Source of the DNA: Nonomuraea guangzhouensis
Lineage (GTDB): Bacteria; Actinomycetota; Actinomycetes; Streptosporangiales; Streptosporangiaceae
Assembly: GCF_019396345.1 (NCBI RefSeq)
Contig: NZ_JAHKRM010000040.1
Location: 1 to 64,000 of the forward strand
Length of the DNA: 64,000 nt
Direction: 5' to 3'
A model generated the notes under the pieces. It saw only the letters and a program-made list of their open reading frames with translations, was not told the DNA's origin and ran no database searches. The position numbers and the translations under genes were made by a program. Shown piece after piece: positions 49,491 to 57,307 of this stretch (its first letter is position 1; every line of letters begins with the position of its first letter).

Positions 49491-50663
49491 TTGTCCGGAC
49501 CCCTTGGTGACATTGTGGTGCTGGATCTGTCCAGGGCCCTGGCGGGTCCGCATGCCGCCCAGATGCTCGGCGACCTCGGCGCGCGGGTGATCAAGGTGGA
49601 GCATCCGGACGGGGGTGACGAGTCTCGGGGCTGGGGACCGCCTTTCGTCGGGCCGGATCACGATATTTCCACTTATTTCCTGGCGGCGAATCGCAACAAG
49701 CAGTCCATCGCCATCGACCTGAAGTCCGCTGGGGGCAAGCGGCTGGTCGAACGACTGGTACGGCAGAGCGACGTGCTCATCGAGAACTTCCGTACCGGCG
49801 TGCTCGACCGCCTGGGCTTCTCCGTCGAGCGGTTGCACGAGCTCAACCCGCGCCTGGTCATCCTGTCGATCACCGGGTTCGGCCACGACGGGCCCGAGGG
49901 CGGGCGGCCGGGCTACGACCAGATCGCCCAGGGCGAGGCCGGGCTGATGTCGCTGACCGGCCCCTCGCCCGAGCAGCCGTACCGTGTCGGCGCGTCCATC
50001 GCCGACCTGCTGGCGGGCATCCACGGCGCGTACGGCGTGGCCGGAGCGCTCTACGAGCGTGCGCGGACCGGCAAGGGCCGGGTGGTGCGGACCTCCCTGC
50101 TGGCCGCCGTCACCGGGGTGCACTCCTACCACGGCACCGCGTGGACCGTGGGCGGTCAGGTGCCCCGCGCGAACGGCAACCACCACGCCTCGATCGCCCC
50201 CTACGGCGCCTTCCACTGCGCCGACGGGATGCTGCAGATCGCCGCCGCCAATGACGGTCAGTGGAAGAAGGTGGCGGCCCTACTGGACATAGATCCAAAT
50301 TTGGCTAAATATGCGACAAACAGGGAGAGATTTGCGCACCGGGATGAGCTGATCGCCGACATGGAGAAGGCTCTGGCCGCGCACGACCGTGGCCACTGGC
50401 TGGCAAGGCTGGGCGAGGCCGGAGTGCCCGCGGGCGCGATCCGTTCGATCGACGAGGTCTACTCCTGGGACCAGACCCGCTCGCAGGGCCTGGTGATCGA
50501 GGTGGACCACCCCGTACTCGGCCGCATCGAACTGCCGGGCCCGCCCCTGCGCTTCGACAGCGGCCCGGAAGAGAACGGTCCCGAGGTGGCGCACACCGCG
50601 CCGCCCGCGCTGGGCCAGGACGGCGACGCCGTGCTCGGCTGGCTCGAAGAGCGCGAGGGGTGA
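49491..50663 (+). CDS. CaiB/BaiF CoA-transferase family III protein
   Basis: This 390-residue enzyme belongs to the class III CoA-transferases, which move CoA between carboxylic acids through an aspartyl intermediate. The N-terminal VLDLSRALAGPHAAQMLGDL and ARVIKVEHPDGGDESR, and the GRPGYDQIAQGEAGLMSLTG motif with a conserved aspartate, are diagnostic. Start is TTG 49491 with GGAGG upstream. Residues DIDPNLAKYATNRERF are encoded by an AT-rich patch (50283-50340). It lies just upstream of a carboxyltransferase, so a linked acyl-CoA role is plausible. Confidence 0.9.
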   Translation: MSGPLGDIVVLDLSRALAGPHAAQMLGDLGARVIKVEHPDGGDESRGWGPPFVGPDHDISTYFLAANRNKQSIAIDLKSAGGKRLVERLVRQSDVLIENFRTGVLDRLGFSVERLHELNPRLVILSITGFGHDGPEGGRPGYDQIAQGEAGLMSLTGPSPEQPYRVGASIADLLAGIHGAYGVAGALYERARTGKGRVVRTSLLAAVTGVHSYHGTAWTVGGQVPRANGNHHASIAPYGAFHCADGMLQIAAANDGQWKKVAALLDIDPNLAKYATNRERFAHRDELIADMEKALAAHDRGHWLARLGEAGVPAGAIRSIDEVYSWDQTRSQGLVIEVDHPVLGRIELPGPPLRFDSGPEENGPEVAHTAPPALGQDGDAVLGWLEEREG

Positions 50664-50733
50664 TGCGGATCGGGTGGCACCGGCGGGCGCTCTCGTGCGT
50701 CAACATTGCAACATCGCCGGATAGTAGGGAGCC

Positions 50734-52224
50734 ATGGTGAGCCGTCCGGACGCGCGCACGCTGATCGAAACGGTCCTCGACGCGGGATCGTGGAAGTCGT
50801 GGGACGCGCCGCCCGCCGATCCGGTGGCGCCGGGCTCTTCCTATGCCGACGAGCTGGCCACGGCCCGCGCAAAGTCCGGCTACGACGAGTCGATCATCAC
50901 CGGGGAGGGTCTCCTCGACGGGCGCCGGGTCGCCGTCGTGGTCTCGGAGTTCTCGTTCATGGCCGGGTCGATCGGGGTGGCGGCGGCCGAGCGGGTCGTC
51001 CTCGCGGCCGAGCGGGCCACCCGTGAGCGGCTGCCGCTGCTGGCCGCGCCCGCCTCGGGCGGCACCAGGATGCAGGAGGGCGCGCTCGCGTTCGTGCAGA
51101 TGGTGAAGATCACCGCGGCGGTGCAGGCGCATCGCGCGGCGGGCCTGCCGTTCGTGGTCTATCTGCGGCATCCGACGACCGGCGGGGTGTTCGCGTCGTG
51201 GGGGTCGCTCGGGCATGTCACGGCCGCGGAGCCGGGGGCGCTGATCGGGTTCATCGGGCCACGGGTGTTCGAGTCGTTGCACGGTTATCCGTTCCCCGAA
51301 GGCGTCCAGGTGGCGGAGAACCTGCACGAGCACGGGCTGGTCGACGCGGTGGTGGCGGCCGACGACGCGCGGGAGATCGCGATCGGCGCGCTGAACGTGC
51401 TGTGCGCCGAGCGCACCGGGCTGGTCGCCGGCGAGCCGCCCGAGGAGGATCTGCGGCCGGTGGAGGCGTGGGAGGCGATCACCCGCTCGCGCCGCGACGA
51501 CCGCCCCGGCGCTCGCACGCTGCTCAAGCTGGCCGCCACCGACGTGACCCCGCTCACCGGCAACGGCGCGGGCGAGAACGAGCCGGGCCTGGTGCTGGCG
51601 CTGGCGCGGTTCGGCAGCGCGCCGGCCGTCGTGCTCGGCCAGGACCGGCGCAGAGCGCGGCCCAGCTCGCCACTCGGCCCCGGCGGGCTGCGGATGGCCA
51701 GGCGGGGCATGCGGCTGGCCGCCGAGCTGGGGCTGCCGCTGGTCACCGTGATCGACACGCCGGGCGCGGCACTGTCGAAGGCGGCCGAGGAGGGCGGGCT
51801 GGCCGCGGAGATCGCCCGCTGCCTGGCCGACCTGGTCATGCTCGACGCGCCGACGGTGTGCCTGCTGCTCGGCGAGGGCGCGGGCGGTGCGGCGCTCGCC
51901 CTGCTGCCGGCCGACCGGGTGCTGTGCGCCCAGCACGCGTGGCTGTCGCCGCTGCCGCCGGAGGGCGCCTCGGCGATCCTGTATCGCAGCGTGGACTTCG
52001 CGCCGGAGATCGCCCAGCTGCAGGGGGTGCGCGCCACCGACCTGCGGCGTAACGGGATCGTCGACCGGGTGATCCCGGAGGTGCCCGACGCCGCGTACGA
52101 GCCGCGCGCGTTCTGCGAGCGGGTGGGGCGGGCGCTGGAGTACGAGATCGCCGGGCTGCTGGCGCGGAGCCCGGCGGACCGTCGTGCGGCCCGCCAGGCC
52201 CGTTTCCGCGGCCTGGGCGGTTAG
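50734..52224 (+). CDS. Fused carboxyltransferase beta-alpha protein (AccD-AccA-like)
   Basis: This 496-residue protein joins two crotonase-fold carboxyltransferase domains. The N-terminal domain (GYDESIITGEGLLDGRRVAV, SFMAGSIGVAAAERVVLAAE, APASGGTRMQEGALAFVQMV) resembles AccD without its zinc finger, and the C-terminal domain (GGLRMARRGMRLAAELGLPL, VTVIDTPGAALSKAAEEGGL) resembles AccA. Such fusions carboxylate acetyl-CoA or other acyl-CoAs with a biotin carrier encoded elsewhere. GGGAG precedes ATG 50734. It overlaps the convergent sensor gene by four bases at the stop codons. Confidence 0.85.
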   Translation: MVSRPDARTLIETVLDAGSWKSWDAPPADPVAPGSSYADELATARAKSGYDESIITGEGLLDGRRVAVVVSEFSFMAGSIGVAAAERVVLAAERATRERLPLLAAPASGGTRMQEGALAFVQMVKITAAVQAHRAAGLPFVVYLRHPTTGGVFASWGSLGHVTAAEPGALIGFIGPRVFESLHGYPFPEGVQVAENLHEHGLVDAVVAADDAREIAIGALNVLCAERTGLVAGEPPEEDLRPVEAWEAITRSRRDDRPGARTLLKLAATDVTPLTGNGAGENEPGLVLALARFGSAPAVVLGQDRRRARPSSPLGPGGLRMARRGMRLAAELGLPLVTVIDTPGAALSKAAEEGGLAAEIARCLADLVMLDAPTVCLLLGEGAGGAALALLPADRVLCAQHAWLSPLPPEGASAILYRSVDFAPEIAQLQGVRATDLRRNGIVDRVIPEVPDAAYEPRAFCERVGRALEYEIAGLLARSPADRRAARQARFRGLGG

Positions 52225-54227
52225 CCCGGCTCCTTCGGCTGGTACGTCCAGAGCACGCGGCCGTCGGCTCCGTAGCCGGTGAACCGCATGCCAGGCCAGG
52301 ACAGCCCCCGCTTGGCGACCGCCTCAGGCACCGGCCCGGCGAAGAGCAGCACGCCCTGGCCCCAGGGATCGGGCGTCGTGCTCGCGGTGGCGCGTCCGCC
52401 GCCCTCGAGCGTGACGTCGACCTTGGCCGTGCCGGGCAGGGTGAAGCCGTACCAATCCTCCCGGTCCTGCGCCCACTGCAGCGGGAGTTCCGGAGCGGCG
52501 ATCATGTCGCTCAACTTCCCGCCCGGGACGGGCTGGAAGGAGCCCGCCCGTGACTTGCCGTTCTTCCGCCACTTGATGCACGCGCCGTCGTGCAGGTTGG
52601 CGGTGAGCCCGCCGTCGAAGACGTGGCCGGCGTCCAGGGGCTTGTTGTCGCTCCAGCACCATTGGCGTTTCAGATCGACCTGTTCGACCTGCTTGCCACG
52701 CACCTTGTACGCGAAGGCGGCGATCTTGACGTCGAGCGGATACCTGACCCACCACACGGGCGCGGGCAGGTCCTTGCCGTGCATCAGGGTGGCCGGGAGG
52801 CGGCGTCCGTCCTCCAGCACCGCGTCGATGGACAGCCAGTCGTCCTCGGCCACGCCGAAGGCGACGACGCTGCCCGGCAGTGGCAGGTAGGTCTTCACCT
52901 GGCTGCCGGAGATCGAGTCGGACAGGGCTTCGCGTTTCACGCTTGAGCAACTGAGCTGGGGGACGCCCTCAGAGTAGCTGCCACCGGAGGCGCACAGCTT
53001 CAGGTCGTTCTCGATGCCTTTGTAGGTGTACGTGCCGAACAAGAGCTGTACCGGCCCGTTAGTGAAGTCGTCGGTCCCGGGGATGGTGATGGGCTCGCCG
53101 GTCCGCTTGAAGCTCGACTTCGACTGCCCGGTACGCCGCGGGTAGTCCTTGCGCCAGAGCTGCTTGCCCGCGGCGTCATAGCCCGCCACCCAGCCGCCGG
53201 CGGTCCAGTCGAGCGGCGCCAGGCGTGCGAGGGTGAACAGGTTGCTGTCGAGGTTCCACGGATCCGGGACGCCCTCCAAGGTGATCGGCGCCTCCGACCC
53301 GGTCGCCAGCTGGATCTTGGCGGTGTCCCTTCTCGTGGCGGTGTAGATCAGACCCTCGTCGGAGAAGATCATCGGCACCGGGTCCGGTGTCGGATCCTTC
53401 GAGTCCAGGTTGATCCAGCCGAGCTCCTTGCCCTGGCGGAACCAGAAGATTCTGCGGCCCAGGACCTTGAAGTCGTAGGGGCGCATGGTGACCTCGCCGG
53501 GCAGCCGCATCGCCTGGCCGATCGGCGTGCCCCTACTGCTCTCGTGGATGAGGTACTTGGGCGTCAGGTCCGAGCCCTGCCGGCCCTTGGCGTCGGCGAA
53601 TTCCACCTTGGACACCCGGTCCTGGGCCGACAGCGCCAGCGTCCAGATGACCATCGGGGCACCCTCGGACCGGTGCAGGGTCGCCTCCACCCGCCTGCCG
53701 TCCGTCAGCACGGCCGTGACCTTCGTCACGTCGGTCTGGGTCACGCCGTAGTCCACGTACGCGGACGGGGTGTCGGTCCGGGTGGAGCCCTCGTACGTGC
53801 CGCTGCGCTCCATGATCTCGGCTACTCGCAGGTCATGGCACGAGCCGAAAGGATCGCCGTCCACGGGCTGGGCGACGTAGCACACCAAGGGGGCGCCGGC
53901 CTTGTCCCGCGCGAACCACAGGCGCAGCGGTTTGCCCGTCGCCGGGTCGTCGATCACCACCTGTTCCCCGGCCGCCGTCCTGCCCTCCATGAGCTGCTTG
54001 TAGACCCCGTCGGGATCGTTCGCGCTGTTCCGGCCCAGACCCCCGTTGAGCAGGAAAGGGACGAAGATGGCGAGCAGGGCGATGGGCAGGGCGGCCAGCA
54101 GCCACCGCCCGCGGGGCACCGGCGGGGGAGTGCGGCGCTGGACGTCGATCCAGGCGTTCGGGCTGGCCGGGAAGGTCTGGGCCTGGGCTTCGAGCGCCGC
54201 GCGCAGTCGTGCTTCCAGATCGCTCAT
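52221..54227 (-). CDS. Membrane anti-sigma-like sensor paired with ECF sigma factor
   Basis: This 668-residue protein has a short cytoplasmic N-terminus (MSDLEARLRAALEAQAQTFP), a single membrane helix WLLAALPIALLAIFVPFLL around residues 45-63 and a large beta-rich outer domain with no family I recognise. Its ATG 54227 overlaps the sigma-factor stop in ATGA, a hallmark of sigma/anti-sigma pairs. It probably senses an envelope signal and holds the sigma factor inactive. No zinc-binding anti-sigma HxxxCxxC motif is seen, so the contact mode is uncertain. Confidence 0.72.
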   Translation of the reverse strand: MSDLEARLRAALEAQAQTFPASPNAWIDVQRRTPPPVPRGRWLLAALPIALLAIFVPFLLNGGLGRNSANDPDGVYKQLMEGRTAAGEQVVIDDPATGKPLRLWFARDKAGAPLVCYVAQPVDGDPFGSCHDLRVAEIMERSGTYEGSTRTDTPSAYVDYGVTQTDVTKVTAVLTDGRRVEATLHRSEGAPMVIWTLALSAQDRVSKVEFADAKGRQGSDLTPKYLIHESSRGTPIGQAMRLPGEVTMRPYDFKVLGRRIFWFRQGKELGWINLDSKDPTPDPVPMIFSDEGLIYTATRRDTAKIQLATGSEAPITLEGVPDPWNLDSNLFTLARLAPLDWTAGGWVAGYDAAGKQLWRKDYPRRTGQSKSSFKRTGEPITIPGTDDFTNGPVQLLFGTYTYKGIENDLKLCASGGSYSEGVPQLSCSSVKREALSDSISGSQVKTYLPLPGSVVAFGVAEDDWLSIDAVLEDGRRLPATLMHGKDLPAPVWWVRYPLDVKIAAFAYKVRGKQVEQVDLKRQWCWSDNKPLDAGHVFDGGLTANLHDGACIKWRKNGKSRAGSFQPVPGGKLSDMIAAPELPLQWAQDREDWYGFTLPGTAKVDVTLEGGGRATASTTPDPWGQGVLLFAGPVPEAVAKRGLSWPGMRFTGYGADGRVLWTYQPKEPG

Positions 54228-54721
54228 TGGTCCTCCTCCTTCAGCGCCTTGCCCAGCGCGGCCAGGGCCCTGCTGGCGTGGGTCTTGACCGACCCGGCCG
54301 AGACGCCCATGACGTCGGCGATCTCGCGTTCGGACAGGTCGAGCCAGTAACGCAGGACGAGGGCCTCGCGCTGCCTGCGCGGGAGGCGGTCGAGCGCCGC
54401 CAGCAGCTCGCGGTGCTCCTCGGCGACGATCACCGCGTGCTCGCTGCTGTGTTGCGGCTCTGGAGGATCGGGGCGGCGTAACCGGACCAGCCTGAGGTGC
54501 CGCAGGCGGTTGCGGGTGAGGTTGCAGACGATCGAGCGCAGGTACGCGACCGCGGCCCCGTCGTCGCGCAGCCGTCTGACGTGCAGCCGGGAGAACGCCT
54601 CCTGGGCGATGTCCTCCGGGTCGTCGGCGCCGAGCAGGCCCGCCAGCCGTACCAGGGGCTGGTAGTGGGCGGCGAACAGTTCGGCGAATGACGGCTGCGC
54701 CATGGTGGAGGAGTCGATCAC
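54224..54721 (-). CDS. ECF sigma factor, SigE family
   Basis: This 165-residue sigma-70-family factor has region 2 (FAAHYQPLVRLAGLLGADDP, EDIAQEAFSRLHVRRLRDDG) and region 4 (LPRRQREALVLRYWLDLSER, EIADVMGVSAGSVKTHASRA). It directs RNA polymerase to a small set of promoters, probably including its own. The start is taken as GTG 54721; ATG 54703 is equally possible because neither has a clear ribosome site, which may mean a leaderless mRNA. It is coupled to the membrane sensor downstream. Confidence 0.92.
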   Translation of the reverse strand: MIDSSTMAQPSFAELFAAHYQPLVRLAGLLGADDPEDIAQEAFSRLHVRRLRDDGAAVAYLRSIVCNLTRNRLRHLRLVRLRRPDPPEPQHSSEHAVIVAEEHRELLAALDRLPRRQREALVLRYWLDLSEREIADVMGVSAGSVKTHASRALAALGKALKEEDQ

Positions 54722-54754
54722 AGTACAGAGACACCCGAGGCGGGTGTCGGTTGA

Positions 54755-55153
54755 CTAGGGGACCGGAATCCGTTCGACGCGGATCGAGAAGACCTCCTCG
54801 CGGGGCACCACGACCTCGTAGGCGCCGTGGTCGACCATCCAGTAGCCGAGTGCCTCCGCCTTCATGCCGCTGTGGCCGGTGTAGGCGATGTGCAGGCCGT
54901 CGTCGTCCTCGTCGAGCACGATGCACGGCTCGCCGCCGAACGCCCCCACGGTGCGGATCAGCACCAGCCATTCGAGCTCGGAGCGGTTGACCGAGCGTCG
55001 CCAGTAGCCGCCGGAGCCCGCCTCGAACCCGTCGAGCTCCTCCTCGCTGAACAGCACGACCTGGTCGGTGTCGGGGCCGAGCGCGGCGGGCAGCGTGCGC
55101 TCGGCGAAGCGCGCGACGAAGCCGGAGGCCACGGGGGTGATGTCGTCGCTCAT
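54755..55153 (-). CDS. Hypothetical acidic protein, second of a coupled pair
   Basis: This 132-residue acidic cytoplasmic protein has no signal peptide. Segments include GYWRRSVNRSELEWLVLIRT, CIVLDEDDDGLHIAYTGHSG and VVPREEVFSIRVERIPVP. The small acidic character resembles immunity proteins, but I cannot assign a family. Its ATG overlaps the upstream stop in ATGA, so it is made together with the 148-residue protein. Confidence 0.55.
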   Translation of the reverse strand: MSDDITPVASGFVARFAERTLPAALGPDTDQVVLFSEEELDGFEAGSGGYWRRSVNRSELEWLVLIRTVGAFGGEPCIVLDEDDDGLHIAYTGHSGMKAEALGYWMVDHGAYEVVVPREEVFSIRVERIPVP

Positions 55154-55596
55154 GTGGCGGGCCGCCAGGTGAGCCCGTCGTAGGCGGCGAAGGGGCGCTC
55201 CTGCTCGGGCGTGATGTGCACGATCTCCGCGCCCGCGGGGATGGGGATCGGCGTGGTGTGGAACTGCGGGATCACGTGGTCGCGTGAGGTGGTGAACCCG
55301 TTTCCGGCGAACGGCGGCGCGTCGCTCCAGTCGCCGCCCATATGAGGTCCGTACGGGACGGCGTAGGTGTCGGCGTCGCGGGCGTACCAGCGCATGACAT
55401 AGAGCTCGGGCACGTCCGCCGTCAGCTCCGATCCCTCGAACGAAAGGTCGAGTCCGTAGTAGAGCTGCCTGGGAGTCGTCAGCCGGGCGCAGTCCTGCAA
55501 CCGGTAGACGTAGCCGGAGATGACCGTGCGTTTACCTGAAAGGTAGGGCACGAGCAGACGCGGCGGGACGACCTTCTGCATCTGCGTTCTGCTCAC
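55150..55596 (-). CDS. Hypothetical protein, first of a coupled pair
   Basis: This 148-residue protein begins MSRTQMQKVVPPRLLVPYLS and contains RLTTPRQLYYGLDLSFEGSE and GGDWSDAPPFAGNGFTTSRD. No signal or membrane helix is visible. The fold is unknown to me; a toxin-like partner for the acidic protein is only a guess based on their arrangement. It starts at GTG 55596 and follows the nitrilase-gene stop by nine bases. Confidence 0.5.
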   Translation of the reverse strand: MSRTQMQKVVPPRLLVPYLSGKRTVISGYVYRLQDCARLTTPRQLYYGLDLSFEGSELTADVPELYVMRWYARDADTYAVPYGPHMGGDWSDAPPFAGNGFTTSRDHVIPQFHTTPIPIPAGAEIVHITPEQERPFAAYDGLTWRPAT

Positions 55597-55605
55597 TGTT
55601 TCATT

Positions 55606-56397
55606 TTACGATCGCTTGACACCTAGTACGCGATGTTCCAGGCATGGCAGGGCGGTCCTGGCCGCGGCGGTCACCTCGGGGTCCACCTCCACGACCTGGA
55701 TGCCCGGGCCGGTGCCCAGGTCCGCGCGGACCACGCCGAGCGGGTCGACCAGCATGCTACGGCCGACCCCGAATCCGTCACTCGACTCGGCCGGATTGGG
55801 CGCCTGCCCGACGGCGGCGGTCCACGTCGTGTTCTCCAGCGCCCGTGCCCGTACCAGCGTGGTCCAGTGGTCCTCCTTGAGCGGGCCCGACCCCCACGCG
55901 GCGATCACCGCGAACAGCTCGGCGCCCTGGTCGACCAGTGCCCTGGCCAGCTCGGGGAAGCGGACGTCGTAGCAGGTGATCAGCCCGACGCGGAGCCCCG
56001 CCAGCTCCACCACGACGGGCTCGGCGCCGGGGGCGACCAGCTCGGACTCCTTCGCGCCGAAGGAGTCGAACAGGTGGATCTTCCGGTACGCGGCCCGGAT
56101 GGCGCCCTGCGCGTCGATGGCCACGGCGGTGTTGTGCACCCGGTCCTGGCCCGGTTCGAACACGCCGGCGATCACCGCGACGCCGTGTTCGCGGGCCGCC
56201 TCGGCCACGCCGGAGACGAACGGCCCGTCGAGCGGCTCGGCCAGCTCGGTGATGCGGCTGCCGTAGCGGGTCAGCGTCGCTTCCGGGAAGATCGCCAAAT
56301 CGGCGCCGTCCGCTTTGGCGAGCGCTTCGCGGACCCTCTTGAGGTTGGCAGACGGGTCAGGAGACACCGGGATCTGGCAGAGGGCGATTCTGGTCAC
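55606..56397 (-). CDS. Carbon-nitrogen hydrolase (nitrilase superfamily)
   Basis: This 263-residue cytoplasmic hydrolase has the Glu-Lys-Cys triad: E39 in AIFPEATLTRYG, K106 in AAYRKIHLFDSFG and C142 in GLITCYDVRFPELARAL. The family hydrolyses amides such as omega-amides or deaminated glutathione. Its GTG lies 41 bp inside the upstream DUF418 gene, an unusually long overlap, placing it third in the hydrolase operon. Specificity is not determinable, though the sequence is close to Nit2-like omega-amidases. Confidence 0.92.
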   Translation of the reverse strand: MTRIALCQIPVSPDPSANLKRVREALAKADGADLAIFPEATLTRYGSRITELAEPLDGPFVSGVAEAAREHGVAVIAGVFEPGQDRVHNTAVAIDAQGAIRAAYRKIHLFDSFGAKESELVAPGAEPVVVELAGLRVGLITCYDVRFPELARALVDQGAELFAVIAAWGSGPLKEDHWTTLVRARALENTTWTAAVGQAPNPAESSDGFGVGRSMLVDPLGVVRADLGTGPGIQVVEVDPEVTAAARTALPCLEHRVLGVKRS

Positions 56398-57307
56398 GGC
56401 CCGACTCTAACCGGTTGGGCACCCGTCGAAACCAGGTCAGGCATCGCCACATCCACTCGAGCGGCCCGTACCTGTATTTCGACTGCCACCACACGCTGAA
56501 CGGAATCTGAACGGCCAGCGTCGCCGTCGTGACCGCGAGCACCGAAAGGCGGGTCGGGTCGCTCTTGAGCAGGTGACTCGTCAGGAAGATCACCAGCGTG
56601 CCGGAGACGTAGGTGGTCAGCGCCATCCGCCCGAGCGGTTCCAGCACCGCCGACAGCGGCGCCGCCCACCGGGCCCGCAGCGCCAGCAGCAGGCCGGTGG
56701 TGTAGGCGGCGGCTCCGGTGAGCGCGGCGACGCTGTAGACGGTCCAGTTGCCGGCAGCGCCCGGGGCGCGGGTGACGAACCAGGCGGCGGTGAGCAGGGC
56801 GGTGGCCAGCGCGCTGACCGCGAAGACCGGCAGCAGCAGCCGCCCGGACGGGCGCGACTCCATCAGCGCCATGCCGAGCAGGAACAACGGGGGAATGAGA
56901 AACGGCCCGGCCCCGATCCGCACCGCCCACACGACCGCGGCCACTCCGAGAATCAGCAGGGGCGGCCCGCCGGCCAGGAACGAGGCGGGCAGCAGCACCA
57001 GCGCCCCGAACACCGCGTAGATCGTCAGCACCTCGCCGCTGTAGAACACGTGCTGGACCAGCCCGAAGCAGAGCAGCCAGAACAGCCGGCTCAGCAGCAC
57101 CCACCGCCCGGACCGCTCCAGCACCAGGACGAAGCTGATGCCGAACAGCAGCGAGAAGATCGGGTAGAACCGGCTCTGGAACAGTGCCTCAAGGGTCCAG
57201 TCGATGCCGTTCTTGGGGTCGTGCACGGCGTGCTGCCAGGTGTTGACCAGCATGATGCCGCACACCGCGAAGCCGCGGAGCGCGTCGAGCTCTCGGATAC
57301 GGCTCAC
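56357..57307 (-). CDS. DUF418-family membrane protein
   Basis: This 316-residue multi-pass membrane protein begins MSRIRELDALRGFAVCGIML, the usual DUF418 start, and continues with about eight helices including FQSRFYPIFSLLFGISFVLV and PLGRMALTTYVSGTLVIFLT. GTG 57307 overlaps the upstream stop in GTGA. Its C-terminal 13 codons overlap the nitrilase gene. DUF418 proteins resemble acyltransferase-3 membrane proteins, and function is unknown. Confidence 0.88.
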   Translation of the reverse strand: MSRIRELDALRGFAVCGIMLVNTWQHAVHDPKNGIDWTLEALFQSRFYPIFSLLFGISFVLVLERSGRWVLLSRLFWLLCFGLVQHVFYSGEVLTIYAVFGALVLLPASFLAGGPPLLILGVAAVVWAVRIGAGPFLIPPLFLLGMALMESRPSGRLLLPVFAVSALATALLTAAWFVTRAPGAAGNWTVYSVAALTGAAAYTTGLLLALRARWAAPLSAVLEPLGRMALTTYVSGTLVIFLTSHLLKSDPTRLSVLAVTTATLAVQIPFSVWWQSKYRYGPLEWMWRCLTWFRRVPNRLESGRDQNRPLPDPGVS

